Part shown: positions 17,020 through 24,889 of the stretch, in pieces
Numbering within the stretch: position 1 is the first letter of the stretch
Layout: every line of letters starts with the position of its first letter
Assembly (NCBI RefSeq): GCF_002278135.3
Contig: NZ_CP029425.2
Span: 3,448,001 to 3,512,000, forward strand
Source: Bradyrhizobium ottawaense
GTDB lineage: Bacteria > Pseudomonadota > Alphaproteobacteria > Rhizobiales > Xanthobacteraceae
Length of the DNA: 64,000 nt
Direction: 5' to 3'
The notes under the pieces: generated by a model
Seen by the model: only the letters and a program-made list of their open reading frames with translations
Told to the model about the DNA's origin: nothing
Databases searched by the model: none
Position numbers and translations under genes: made by a program

Positions 17020-17433
17020 ATGATCGATGCCAGATGCCGCTGCGGTGCTCTTTCGCTGTCGCTGCCGGGACCATCGCAGTTCGTCGTTGCCTGTCATTGC
17101 CTCGACTGTCAGCGACGAACCGGCGCGCCGTTCGGCGTGGGTGCGTTCTATCCGGCGCGCGCTGTCACGATCGCGGGACCGTCAAAGGAGTACGTTCGGA
17201 CAGCCGCGAGCGGCGGCAAGGTCCGCAGCTATTTTTGTCCCGACTGCGGTTCGACCGTCTATTGGCAAGCCGAGAATCTGCCCGCGATGATCGGCGTTGC
17301 CGTCGGCGCGATCGCAAATCCGGATTTTCCGCCGCCGATCAGATCGGTGTTCGAGCAGTCCAAGCATGGCTGGGTGGAGATGTCAGGTACCGAGCACTTC
17401 CAGCAAGGCAGCGCGCCGAAGCATTCGAGCTGA
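17020..17433 (+). CDS. GFA (CENP-V/GFA) family zinc protein
   Basis: 137 residues, full length for the family. Zinc ligands are CRCG at the N-terminus, CHCLDCQ (about residues 25-31) and CPDCGS (about 73-78), the standard GFA cysteine pattern, with GAPFGVGAFYP after the second group. Members were named after glutathione-dependent formaldehyde-activating enzyme, yet most have no proven activity; this one may bind glutathione or S-hydroxymethyl-glutathione. The ATG 17020 follows AGGGAGAGCAAATTCG. It is alone in its unit, and tRNA-Thr follows on the opposite strand 19 bp past its stop. Confidence 0.88.
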   Translation: MIDARCRCGALSLSLPGPSQFVVACHCLDCQRRTGAPFGVGAFYPARAVTIAGPSKEYVRTAASGGKVRSYFCPDCGSTVYWQAENLPAMIGVAVGAIANPDFPPPIRSVFEQSKHGWVEMSGTEHFQQGSAPKHSS

Positions 17434-17451
17434 GACCTGTACGCCAGATGC

Positions 17452-17526
17452 TGGTGCCGGCTGAGGGGATTGAACCCCCGACCTTCGGTTTACAAAACCG
17501 CTGCTCTACCGCTGAGCTAAGCCGGC
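17452..17526 (-). tRNA. tRNA-Thr (TGT)
   Basis: A cloverleaf is readable on the minus strand: acceptor GCCGGCT, D-arm GCTCAGCGGTAGAGC, anticodon loop TTTGTAA (anticodon TGT), T-arm GGGGGTTCAATCCCC, and an encoded CCA at 17452-17454. It decodes ACA. The 3' end faces the GFA gene. Confidence 0.95.
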
Positions 17527-17641
17527 GACGCCTGGAGGCGGGCAGGGCCGGCATGGGCCGGGGTGTCCACCCGTTGCGCGCCGCAATACCAGACTTGATC
17601 GGAAAGTGCCAGAACCGGAAAGGCCGTCGCCGCGAACATGA

Positions 17642-17667
17642 ATCAGGCGGCCCGGAGGCCGCCTGAT
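17642..17667 (-). terminator. Hairpin terminator of the gene at 17691
   Basis: Perfect 11-bp arms (17642-17652 and 17657-17667) with a 4-nt loop lie 23 bp past the stop of the minus-strand gene. The T-tract is poor (TTCATG), so it may act with Rho or as a 3' stabiliser. Confidence 0.6.
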
Positions 17668-17690
17668 CTCTCTCATCGATTTAGTTCGCC

Positions 17691-18167
17691 TTACTGGCAG
17701 ATGTGCCGGCGGCCGTCTGCGCCCTTGAACCAGGTGCCAGGCGTACAGACGAAGCCGTTACGCTGGGCGTAGTTGCGGGTGTCCCAGCCACGATTGTCCC
17801 AGCCGCGGTTGTCCCACGAATTGTCGTAGGCGTAGGAATTGTCCCAGGCGCGGAACGGCGCGCTGGCAATCGCGCCCGCGGTGCCGATCGCGGCGCCGGC
17901 TACGCCGGCTGCGACGTCGGTCGGCCAGAAGCCGGTGCGGCTCCTGTTCCAATCGTTATTCCAATCGCCATTGGTCTGACGATAGGACACGCGGCGCTGA
18001 CGGTATCCGCTATCGGTGTATGGATTTCCTGGGCCGAGATTCTGGCAATTGGCGTTGGGGAATTGCGCCGAGCAGCGGCCGGGATTGGTGACGACGGCCT
18101 GCGCCATGGCAGAGCCTGCCAGCATGGTCGCCGCAATCGCCGTCGCTCCAAGAAGCTTGATGTTCAT
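17691..18167 (-). CDS. Exported hypothetical protein with WDNRG repeats
   Basis: 158 residues. The signal peptide ends at AMA-QA (about 1-22). The mature protein has two Cys near the N-terminus (GRCSAQFPNANC). It also has a Gly/Ala-rich membrane-active stretch (VAAGVAGAAIGTAGAIASAPF, about 86-106), then tandem WDNRG units, and a C-terminal motif VCTPGTWFKGADGRRHICQ with two more Cys. The closing motif, a small disulfide-linked hook, recurs in alphaproteobacterial exported proteins; no function is known. A candidate EcfG-type promoter lies at 18201-18224, 34 bp above the ATG. Confidence 0.7.
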   Translation of the reverse strand: MNIKLLGATAIAATMLAGSAMAQAVVTNPGRCSAQFPNANCQNLGPGNPYTDSGYRQRRVSYRQTNGDWNNDWNRSRTGFWPTDVAAGVAGAAIGTAGAIASAPFRAWDNSYAYDNSWDNRGWDNRGWDTRNYAQRNGFVCTPGTWFKGADGRRHICQ

Positions 18168-18200
18168 GGTTGTTGGCTCCCATTTTGTTGACGGGGGCTA

Positions 18201-18224
18201 AACGCTTGCGGCGCCGGACGTTCC
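18201..18224 (-). promoter_or_regulatory. Candidate EcfG-like promoter on the minus strand
   Basis: Read on the minus strand, GGAAC (18224-18220) is followed after 15 nt by CGTT (18204-18201). The gene start at 18167 is 34 bp further. The spacing is the same as at 10190-10213, which strengthens the case that both use one sigma factor. Confidence 0.35.
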
Positions 18225-18450
18225 GATGAAACCGGTGGATTTTGCAAGCAAACGGTCAAACGGATGTGAGCGCACGGTGCGGTTCCGTGCGGCGAAGTCA
18301 CACGCCGTTAACGCTTCGCTCATTCGCTTTGCGGCATTTGAGCGGCCCGCAATCCTTACACATTAGGCTTACCGGAATTTGGTGAGCGGGCCTTAACCCT
18401 CTCTGCGCCGCGATCGGATAGGTTGCCGCCGCATAACCGGGGTCCCCCTC

Positions 18451-18936
18451 ATGCGCATTGTGGCGCTCGCTGCCTTTCTGATCGGACTGCCCGCGACGGC
18501 GTTTGCCGGCAGCGGCTTCGATATCGTCGTGCCCGGCCGGCCCGGCGTGCCGATCATCATCAACAACATCGACGCGTCCTATGCCGTGGTCGAGGGTGTC
18601 TGGGGCCTGGGCAAGAACCAGCAGGTGCAGCCCACGATCTATGGCGGGCGCTATGTCGCCGAGCGGCAGCCTGCCGACGTCGGCCATTATTATCCGACGC
18701 TGGGCCTGCGGCCCGGTTACGGCCGGCTCGAGGTCGAGCCGCCCGCGAACCGAAAATTGCCGAAGCCCGCCGAGAGCTATCACCAGAGCTGGGGCGCGCA
18801 ATCGGCGCCGCTGCCGCCGCAGATGGACGTGCCCGTCGATCCGCCGCCGGTGATCCTCGCGCCTGAAATCAACGATCGTCCGCGGCCACCGCGACCGCGG
18901 CCGCATGTCCAGGTCCCCGGCAAACCGCCGGGTTAA
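18451..18936 (+). CDS. Exported proline-rich hypothetical protein
   Basis: 161 residues. The signal peptide is about 1-19 (LIGLPATAFA-GS). The mature protein begins with a compact segment GFDIVVPGRPGVPIIINN and then becomes Pro/Gln/Tyr rich with no further hydrophobic helix. The C-terminal 50 residues (PPPQMDVPVDPPP, RPRPPRPRPH) are probably extended and could span or bind the cell wall. The gene at 18980 follows after 43 bp on the same strand, with its own strong ribosome-binding site, and may be co-transcribed. The function is unknown. The 280 bp upstream contain TTAAC motifs but no gene. Confidence 0.7.
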   Translation: MRIVALAAFLIGLPATAFAGSGFDIVVPGRPGVPIIINNIDASYAVVEGVWGLGKNQQVQPTIYGGRYVAERQPADVGHYYPTLGLRPGYGRLEVEPPANRKLPKPAESYHQSWGAQSAPLPPQMDVPVDPPPVILAPEINDRPRPPRPRPHVQVPGKPPG

Positions 18937-18979
18937 GAAACGTCAAAATCCAACAAACAGAAATCAACAGGAGAGAGTA

Positions 18980-19465
18980 ATGCGTCAAATGATTTCGGGA
19001 CTGGTTGCGGCGGCTGCCGTGATGTTCGTCGCCACGGCACCCGCCGCGGCGTGCGGCTTCAACCCGTGCCAGCCGGTCGCGCCGGTCTATTCCGGCTGCA
19101 ACACCGGTTGCGGCGGCTACGGCTATGGCTATGGCTATGGCGCCTATGAGCGTCTCGCCGAGCCGGCCACGCAGTATTATCACGTCAACCAGGGCCCGAC
19201 CTATACCGGCCCGGGCGCCTTCGCGCCGTATCCGACCTATCGTGAAGACGCGGTCGTCGCGCCCGCCAATTACGGCTACGGCTATCGCGCCGCCGTGGCT
19301 CCCTATCACCGCCCGTACTACCGTCCGTACCGCTACGGCTACGGCCCGCGCTACGGCTATCTGCCGCGCGTGCACTACGGCCATGGTCCGCGCTACGGCT
19401 ACGCCCACCGTCACGCGCCGGCGCCGTACTATGGCGGTCACCGCGTGCTGCGCCGCTATTACTGA
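18980..19465 (+). CDS. Exported Gly/Tyr-rich repeat protein
   Basis: 161 residues from ATG 18980 after CAGGAGAGAGTA. The signal peptide ends near AAA-CG. The mature protein is dominated by YGYGYG and YRPYRYGYGPRYG-type repeats with many His near the end (HYGHGPRYGYAHRHAP). A Cys cluster CGFNPCQPV...GCNTGCGG begins the mature part. Such Gly/Tyr-rich exported proteins are disordered and may coat the envelope or form cross-links. A strong terminator at 19490-19527 ends the transcript. Confidence 0.72.
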   Translation: MRQMISGLVAAAAVMFVATAPAAACGFNPCQPVAPVYSGCNTGCGGYGYGYGYGAYERLAEPATQYYHVNQGPTYTGPGAFAPYPTYREDAVVAPANYGYGYRAAVAPYHRPYYRPYRYGYGPRYGYLPRVHYGHGPRYGYAHRHAPAPYYGGHRVLRRYY

Positions 19466-19489
19466 TCCCCGATCGGTTGAGCTGACGAG

Positions 19490-19527
19490 ACGCCCGTTCG
19501 CACGATGCGGACGGGCGTTTTGCTTTT
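19490..19527 (+). terminator. Rho-independent terminator
   Basis: 13-bp arms with one mismatch (19490-19502 and 19506-19518, ACGCCCGTTCGCA/TGCGGACGGGCGT) around a CGA loop are followed by TTTTGCTTTT. It is the clear end of the transcript from 18980. Confidence 0.88.
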
Positions 19528-19666
19528 CTGATTATGTGCGGGCGCGATCAATCAGGTCGATAGCCCGCCTACGCCTGACGGCTACGGCGTGGCAGCCTTC
19601 GCTCGCTTCGCTGAATGATGATCTGGATTGGCTTGCCAAGCCGAAGCTCGCGAAGCGAGCGAAGGC

Positions 19667-19752
19667 TGGTGGGGGAGGCAGGACTCGAACCTGCGAAGCC
19701 ATGAGGCGGCTGATTTACAGTCAGCTCCCTTTGCCACTCGGGACACTCCCCC
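19667..19752 (-). tRNA. tRNA-Tyr (GTA)
   Basis: This is a class II cloverleaf on the minus strand: acceptor GGGGGAG, anticodon stem-loop CTGACTGTAAATCAG (anticodon GTA), a long variable arm CCGCCTCATGGCTTCG, T-arm CAGGTTCGAGTCCTG, and an encoded CCA at 19667-19669. In total 86 nt. Confidence 0.95.
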
Positions 19753-19958
19753 GCTCGACGGCAGCACAATCGGGCCGGACCTTGCCGGCGACCGAAGACG
19801 GCCATGGAACGTGAAGGCCGCGACAGCCCGGATGGGGGCGCGACCGGGCGCGGTTATGGGCGATCCGGTGGGGCAAAGTCAACCGAGGCGAACAGCTAAA
19901 ATCGCCTTCGAAGCCACCCAAATTGCCATATTCCGGCACCCGTGACACAAGCGAGCCC

Positions 19959-20786
19959 ATGAAGGATCGAAAATTCACCCCCAGGGGCCCCCGCGGCGGG
20001 GCTAAGCCCTTCAACAGACCCGGGAAATCGGCCGGCCGGCCGGCCTGGCGCGACCGCGATTCGCACGCCGACGGGCCGGTCATCCTCTATGGCTGGCACA
20101 CCGTCACCATGGCGCTGGCCAACCCGGAGCGACGGATCCGCAAGCTGACGCTGACCGAGAACGCTGCGAAGCGACTTGCGGACGAGAATATCGAGACCCG
20201 CGTCACGCCCGAGATCGTCCGGCCCCAGGAGATCGACCGTCTGCTCTCGCCCGATGCCGTGCATCAGGGCCTGCTTGCGGAAGCCGATCCTCTGCCTTCG
20301 CCTGATATCGAGACCTTGAAGCAGGAAGGCATGGTGCTGGTGCTCGACCAGATCACCGACCCGCACAATGTCGGCGCGATCCTGCGCTCTGCCGCAGCGT
20401 TCGCGGTGAAGGCGATCGTCACCACTGCCCGCCACAGCCCGGAAGCCACCGGCGTGCTCGCCAAGGCCGCCTCCGGCGCGCTGGAACTGGTGCCTGTTGT
20501 GACCGTGCAGAACCTCGCGCGCGCCCTGACCACGCTGAATGAAATCGGCTTCCAGACCGTCGGGCTGGACAGCGAAGGCAGCGCGGATCTCAGCGACGTC
20601 GCGCTGCGCGAGCCGCTCGCGCTGGTGTTAGGGGCCGAAGGCAAGGGCCTGCGGCAATTGACCCGCGAGACCTGCAGCGTCGTGGCGCGGCTCGACATGC
20701 CCGGCGAGATCAAGAGCCTCAACGTCTCCAACGCCGCCGTGCTCTCGCTCTATGTCGGCGCGAGCCGGCTCGGGCTGATGAAGTAG
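19959..20786 (+). CDS. rlmB: 23S rRNA (guanosine-2'-O-)-methyltransferase RlmB, SpoU/TrmH family
   Basis: 275 residues from ATG 19959. A basic, disordered N-terminus of about 25 residues is followed by the L30e-like substrate-binding domain (ILYGWHTVTMALANP). The SPOUT domain then carries motif 1 DQITDPHNVGAILRSAAAF, motif 2 LVLGAEGKGLRQLTRE and motif 3 IKSLNVSNAAVLSLY, all intact. RlmB methylates G2251 in the P-loop of 23S rRNA. The order, length and motif set match RlmB. It is divergently placed from tRNA-Tyr, and the 200 bp between them carry no other gene. Confidence 0.9.
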   Translation: MKDRKFTPRGPRGGAKPFNRPGKSAGRPAWRDRDSHADGPVILYGWHTVTMALANPERRIRKLTLTENAAKRLADENIETRVTPEIVRPQEIDRLLSPDAVHQGLLAEADPLPSPDIETLKQEGMVLVLDQITDPHNVGAILRSAAAFAVKAIVTTARHSPEATGVLAKAASGALELVPVVTVQNLARALTTLNEIGFQTVGLDSEGSADLSDVALREPLALVLGAEGKGLRQLTRETCSVVARLDMPGEIKSLNVSNAAVLSLYVGASRLGLMK

Positions 20787-20802
20787 GCGGGGCCTCAAGC
20801 CG

Positions 20803-21834
20803 CTACCCCATCATCTCCCGCACCATCGGCACCACCTTGCGCCCATAAAGCTCGATGCTCTTCATCAGCTTCTGATGCGGCAAGGGACCCGCCGAGTACT
20901 TCAGCTGAAACCGCGCAATGCCGAGCGTCTTCGCCGTCCTGGCGATCTTGCGCGCCACCGTTTCCGGCGAGCCGGCATAGAGCGAGCCGTGCTCGACCTC
21001 GCTCGCGAACTCGTCGCGGCCCATCGGCGGCCAGCCGCGTTCCTTGCCGATGCGGTCGCGCATGGCCTTGTAGTCGGGCCATAGCTCCTCGCGCGCCTCT
21101 TCATCCGTCTCGGCGACATAGCCGGGCGAGTGCACGCCGATCGGCTGCGCGGGGCGGCCGAACTCCTTGGCGGCGCGGTGATGGAGATCGACGAACGGCG
21201 CAAAGCGCGCGGGATCGCCGCCGATGATCGCGAGCATCAAAGGCAGGTCGTAATGCGCAGCGCGCACCACCGATTGCGGGCTGCCGCCGACGCCGATCCA
21301 GGTTTTAAGCCGGCCGTCCTCGACCGGGGGATAGACCAGCTGATCCCGCAGCGGCGGACGCAGCTTGCCCTCCCAGCTCACCGGCTTCTGCGCCAGCAGG
21401 GCAGCAAACAGGTCCAGCTTCTCCTCGAACAGCTCTTCGTATTTGCGCAGGTCGAAACCGAACAACGGAAAGGATTCAGTGAACGAGCCGCGGCCGAGGA
21501 TCACCTCGGCGCGTCCGTTGGAGAGCGCGTCCAGCGTGGCAAAGCGCTGGAAGACGCGGATGGGATCGTCCGAAGACAGCACCGTTACGGCCGAGCCGAG
21601 ATGGATGCGCTTGGTCCGCGATGCGATCGCGGCGAGCACGGTCTCCGGCGAGGAGATCGCAAAATCGGCGCGGTGGTGTTCGCCGAGGCCGATGAAGTCG
21701 AGGCCGAGTTCGTCGGCCAGCACCGCTTCGTCGACGACGTTGCGGATCACCTGCGCGTGCGGAAGCATGGCGCCTGCGGCATCCCCGGTGACGTCGCCAA
21801 AAGTATCCAGTCCGAATTGAAGCGATGCGGTCAT
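20803..21834 (-). CDS. LLM-class flavin-dependent oxidoreductase
   Basis: 343 residues from ATG 21834. TIM-barrel luciferase-like fold with the family markers LDFIGLGEHHRADF (about 43-56), RIHLGSAVTVLSSDDPIRVFQ, and GRAEVILGRGSFTESFPLFG. It probably uses reduced flavin from a partner reductase to oxidise a small carbon compound; the substrate is unknown. The motif EHHRADFAISSP is typical of the F420-independent group found in proteobacteria. It converges on rlmB (17 bp between stops). Extension to 21924 is possible but Arg/Pro-rich and unlikely. Confidence 0.85.
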   Translation of the reverse strand: MTASLQFGLDTFGDVTGDAAGAMLPHAQVIRNVVDEAVLADELGLDFIGLGEHHRADFAISSPETVLAAIASRTKRIHLGSAVTVLSSDDPIRVFQRFATLDALSNGRAEVILGRGSFTESFPLFGFDLRKYEELFEEKLDLFAALLAQKPVSWEGKLRPPLRDQLVYPPVEDGRLKTWIGVGGSPQSVVRAAHYDLPLMLAIIGGDPARFAPFVDLHHRAAKEFGRPAQPIGVHSPGYVAETDEEAREELWPDYKAMRDRIGKERGWPPMGRDEFASEVEHGSLYAGSPETVARKIARTAKTLGIARFQLKYSAGPLPHQKLMKSIELYGRKVVPMVREMMG

Positions 21835-21984
21835 CGGTGAGGTCTCTGCGGGCGCAGCTTGCGCTTGTCGCTGTGGGAGGGAATCGTCTGCGATGGAGCT
21901 AGGCCGCGGCGGCCGGTGCAACAATGCTGCTTTGAGAAACCCACCGTTTCCTCTTTGGATCGTGCCAGGCCCGCGCCCGTACGC

Positions 21985-22932
21985 TCAGTCGGACCTGGTG
22001 AACATCTCGACCAGGGTCTCGCGCAGCCAGCGCTGCGCCGGCACGGTGTCGTTGCGCTGGTGCCAGAACAGGCTGACGATGCGCGGCGGCGCCTTGAGCG
22101 GCAGCGGCATGGCGTGCAGGAACGGCGCGTGCCGGGATTGCGAGCGCAGATCGCTCGGCAGCACCGCGATCAGGTCGGACTGGCGCACCACCTCGTAAGC
22201 GGCGCTGTAGTGATTGACGGTCGCGACCAGATTGCGCGACAGCCCGCGCGAAGCGAGGAAGAGGTCGTAGGACGGCAGGGTCTTGCCGGCGAGGCTGACG
22301 TCGACATGGCCTGCGCCGAGGAAGCTGCGCGTGCTGAGCCGCTTCTGGGCGGCGAGCGGATGGCCGCGCCGCATGAAGCAGGCATAGTCGACCGTCCACA
22401 GCGAGCGCGAGCGGATGGCGGCCGGCTGCTGCGCCTCGTTGACATAGACGCTGAGCACGCAATCGACGCGATTGTCTTCGAGCTGATCGGCGATCTCCAG
22501 AATGGTGTTGGGGACGGTGTGCACGCGCGCCTTGGGCGCGACCTTGCCGAAATGGCCGAGGAGATTCGGCATCACCAGCGAGGCGACGTAATCCGACATC
22601 GACAGGCTGAACTCGGTCTGCGCGCGGCGCGGATCGAACACCTGCTCGTCGAGCGCGCCGCGGACGGTTTCGAGTGCCTCGCCGATCGGCTCCCACAGCA
22701 CCACGGCGCGCTGGGTCGGACGGATGCCGGTGCCGGACCTGACGAACAGGGGATCGCCGAGCGCGTCGCGCAGCCGCGCCAGCGCGTTGCTGACCGCCGG
22801 CTGCGTCATCAGCAGTGCGTTGGCGGCGCGCGTCACGCTGCCCTCGGTCATCAGGGCTTCGAAGACCTTCAGCAGGTTGAGGTCGAGCGATCGAAACGAC
22901 AGAACATTCACCGTGGTGATGTATGGGATCAC
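21985..22932 (-). CDS. LysR-family transcriptional regulator
   Basis: 315 residues from GTG 22932, or 308 from GTG 22911, which gives the more usual N-terminus VNVLSFRSLDLNLL. The winged HTH covers about residues 14-75 (FEALMTEGSVTRAANALLMTQPAVSNALARLRDALGDPLF region). The effector domain follows with a NodD-like pattern (SMSDYVASLVMPNLL). It is divergent from an MFS/GAF/amidohydrolase unit across an AT-rich 87-bp region and is presumably its activator. The NodD-like effector domain is a known feature of aromatic- or amine-responsive LysRs, but the inducer cannot be predicted. Confidence 0.88.
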   Translation of the reverse strand: MIPYITTVNVLSFRSLDLNLLKVFEALMTEGSVTRAANALLMTQPAVSNALARLRDALGDPLFVRSGTGIRPTQRAVVLWEPIGEALETVRGALDEQVFDPRRAQTEFSLSMSDYVASLVMPNLLGHFGKVAPKARVHTVPNTILEIADQLEDNRVDCVLSVYVNEAQQPAAIRSRSLWTVDYACFMRRGHPLAAQKRLSTRSFLGAGHVDVSLAGKTLPSYDLFLASRGLSRNLVATVNHYSAAYEVVRQSDLIAVLPSDLRSQSRHAPFLHAMPLPLKAPPRIVSLFWHQRNDTVPAQRWLRETLVEMFTRSD

Positions 22933-23019
22933 GATTATAAATTATGACGATAATATCTCTTTGTCTATGGTTCCCCCAGGGACTTGCGGATGCCGGGCCG
23001 CCGGACAGAGGGGACTTAC

Positions 23020-24378
23020 ATGTCGATGATCTCGGCGCGCATCGAGCGCCTGCCATTCGCACGCTTCCACACGCATCTGTTGTTGATGGGCGGGCTCGGC
23101 TACATGTTCGACGCGATGGACGCCGCCGTTCTGGCGTTCATCCTGCCGGTGCTGCGCACCGCCTGGAATCTGACGAGCGTGCAGATCGGCGTGCTCGGCA
23201 GCAGCACCTATATCGGCTTCCTGTTCGGCGCGTTGCTGGCGGGCACGCTCGGCGACCTGATCGGACGCCGCGCGGTGATGATGTCGGCGCTGGCGCTCTA
23301 TTGTGCCGCATCGATCGTCAGCGCCGCCGTGGACAGCTGGCCATCCTTCTTCGCCGCCCGCGTTGTCGCGGGCATGGGCACCGGCGCCGAGAGCGCGATC
23401 ATCGCGCCTTATCTCGCCGAGTTCGTGGCGCGGCGCTTCCGCGGCAGCTTCACCGGCGCGCTGGCCGGGTTCTTCTCCTTCGGCTTCGTCGCGGCGGCCT
23501 TGCTCGGCTACTTCATCGTTCCCGCCTATGAGAACGGCTGGCGCATCGTGCTGGTGATCACCGCGGTGCCGGTCGTCATGCTGCTCTGGTGGCGCCGGGC
23601 GCTGCCGGAATCGCCGCGCTGGCTGGAAAGCCGGGGCAGGGCGAAGGAAGCCGAAGCGGTGCTGGACAGGATCGAAGCCGGCTTCGCGCGCCAGGGGCAT
23701 GTGCTGCCGCAGCCGGTCGTCGACGCGGTCAGCCCGCCCGTCGCCGGGGGAACGTTGCTTGCCAATTTCGCGGCGCTTCTGGCGCCCCGGCAGGCGCGCA
23801 TCACCGTCATGACCTGGATCATGTGGCTTGCGATCACCTTCAGCTATTATTCCTTCTTCGTCTGGATTCCCGGCCTCCTGGTCCAGAACGGCATGAGCAT
23901 CACCAAGAGCTTCGCCTATTCGCTCGCGATCTATTGCGCGCAGATCCCCGGCTATTTCAGCGCCGCGTATTTCAACGAGCGCATCGGCCGGCAGGCGACC
24001 ATTGCGTCCTACATGGTGCTCGGCGGTATCAGCGCGCTCGGACTCGCTTTCGCGCAGAGCGACCAGCACATCATGGTCGCGGGGATCCTGCTGTCGTTCT
24101 TCATGAACGGCACCTATGCCGGCGTCTATGCCTATACGGCGGAGGTGTTCCCGACGCCGGTGCGGACCACCGGCGCCGGCCTTGCCTCGGCGATCGGCCG
24201 CATCGGCGCGATCGTCTCGCCGATCCTGGTCGGCTACCTCTATCCCAATTTCGGCTTTGCCGGCGTGTTCGGGATCACCACCAGCGTTCTGCTGATCGGT
24301 GCGCTCACCGTCGTGGTGATGGGCGTGCCGACGCGCGGCCGTTCGCTGGAAGACATTGCGGCGGGCGAAGTCGCATGA
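23020..24378 (+). CDS. MFS transporter, sugar/aromatic-acid porter type
   Basis: 452 residues and about 12 membrane helices. The loop 2-3 signature is GTLGDLIGRRAVMM, and the mid-protein LPESPRWLESRGR motif is shared by sugar and aromatic-acid:proton symporters. The repeat signature in the C-half is FNERIGRQATI, and YTAEVFPTPVRTTGAGLASAIGRIG is the standard helix 10-11 region. The start ATG 23020 follows GAGGGGACTTAC. It opens an operon whose next gene overlaps it by 4 bp (ATGA). The substrate is probably a compound cleaved by the downstream amidohydrolase. The LysR gene lies divergently. Confidence 0.9.
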   Translation: MSMISARIERLPFARFHTHLLLMGGLGYMFDAMDAAVLAFILPVLRTAWNLTSVQIGVLGSSTYIGFLFGALLAGTLGDLIGRRAVMMSALALYCAASIVSAAVDSWPSFFAARVVAGMGTGAESAIIAPYLAEFVARRFRGSFTGALAGFFSFGFVAAALLGYFIVPAYENGWRIVLVITAVPVVMLLWWRRALPESPRWLESRGRAKEAEAVLDRIEAGFARQGHVLPQPVVDAVSPPVAGGTLLANFAALLAPRQARITVMTWIMWLAITFSYYSFFVWIPGLLVQNGMSITKSFAYSLAIYCAQIPGYFSAAYFNERIGRQATIASYMVLGGISALGLAFAQSDQHIMVAGILLSFFMNGTYAGVYAYTAEVFPTPVRTTGAGLASAIGRIGAIVSPILVGYLYPNFGFAGVFGITTSVLLIGALTVVVMGVPTRGRSLEDIAAGEVA

Positions 24379-24872
24379 GGGCAACGACGCGCCCGCCCGA
24401 TCCGCTGCTCAACGCCGTGGCGGCGGCGCAGGGCAGGGCGGATCAGCCGGAGGCGCTGTTCTCGGCGATGGACCAAGCCTTGAAATCGGCGATCGGGCAC
24501 AAGCTGTTCACGATCCTGACCTATGACGACGATACGGGCGAAGCGGCGCGGATCTATTCCAATCTCCCCGGGCCTTACCCGACGGGCGGCCGCAAGCGGC
24601 TGGCGCCGGGCCCCTGGACCGAGGCCGTGCTCGACCGCGGCGAGGCCTATATCGGCCGCACTCTCGATGATCTGCGCAATGTGTTCGCCGATCACGAGCT
24701 GATCGCTTCACTCGGCTGCGAGAGCGTGCTCAACATGCCCGTGCGCTGGCGCGGGCGCACGCTCGGCTCGCTCAACCTGCTCCATGAAGCGGGCTGGTAC
24801 GGCGCGGACGATGCCACCGCGTGTCTTCCATTTGCCCAGCTCGCATTGCCCGCGCTGCTCACACAGTCCTGA
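24375..24872 (+). CDS. Small GAF-domain protein
   Basis: 165 residues, a single GAF domain. It starts at the ATGA overlap with the MFS stop, so translation is coupled. Visible GAF features are the KLFTILTYDDDTGEAARIYSN core strand and VLNMPVRWRGRTLGSLNLLHEAG, the usual end of the domain. It has no kinase, cyclase or DNA-binding part, so it is a free-standing sensor or an enzyme using a GAF fold. In many catabolic clusters such small GAF proteins follow transporters; the role there is unknown. It may bind the transported substrate. It ends 17 bp before the amidohydrolase start. Confidence 0.82.
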   Translation: MRATTRPPDPLLNAVAAAQGRADQPEALFSAMDQALKSAIGHKLFTILTYDDDTGEAARIYSNLPGPYPTGGRKRLAPGPWTEAVLDRGEAYIGRTLDDLRNVFADHELIASLGCESVLNMPVRWRGRTLGSLNLLHEAGWYGADDATACLPFAQLALPALLTQS

Positions 24873-24889
24873 CCAGACAGGAAACGACC

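Noticed and set aside
19080..19460. Tandem codon-level repeats suggesting a CRISPR or satellite
   Set aside because: The repeats are GY/YR-type codons of the exported Gly/Tyr-rich protein and not spaced direct repeats with variable spacers. No cas genes are present.
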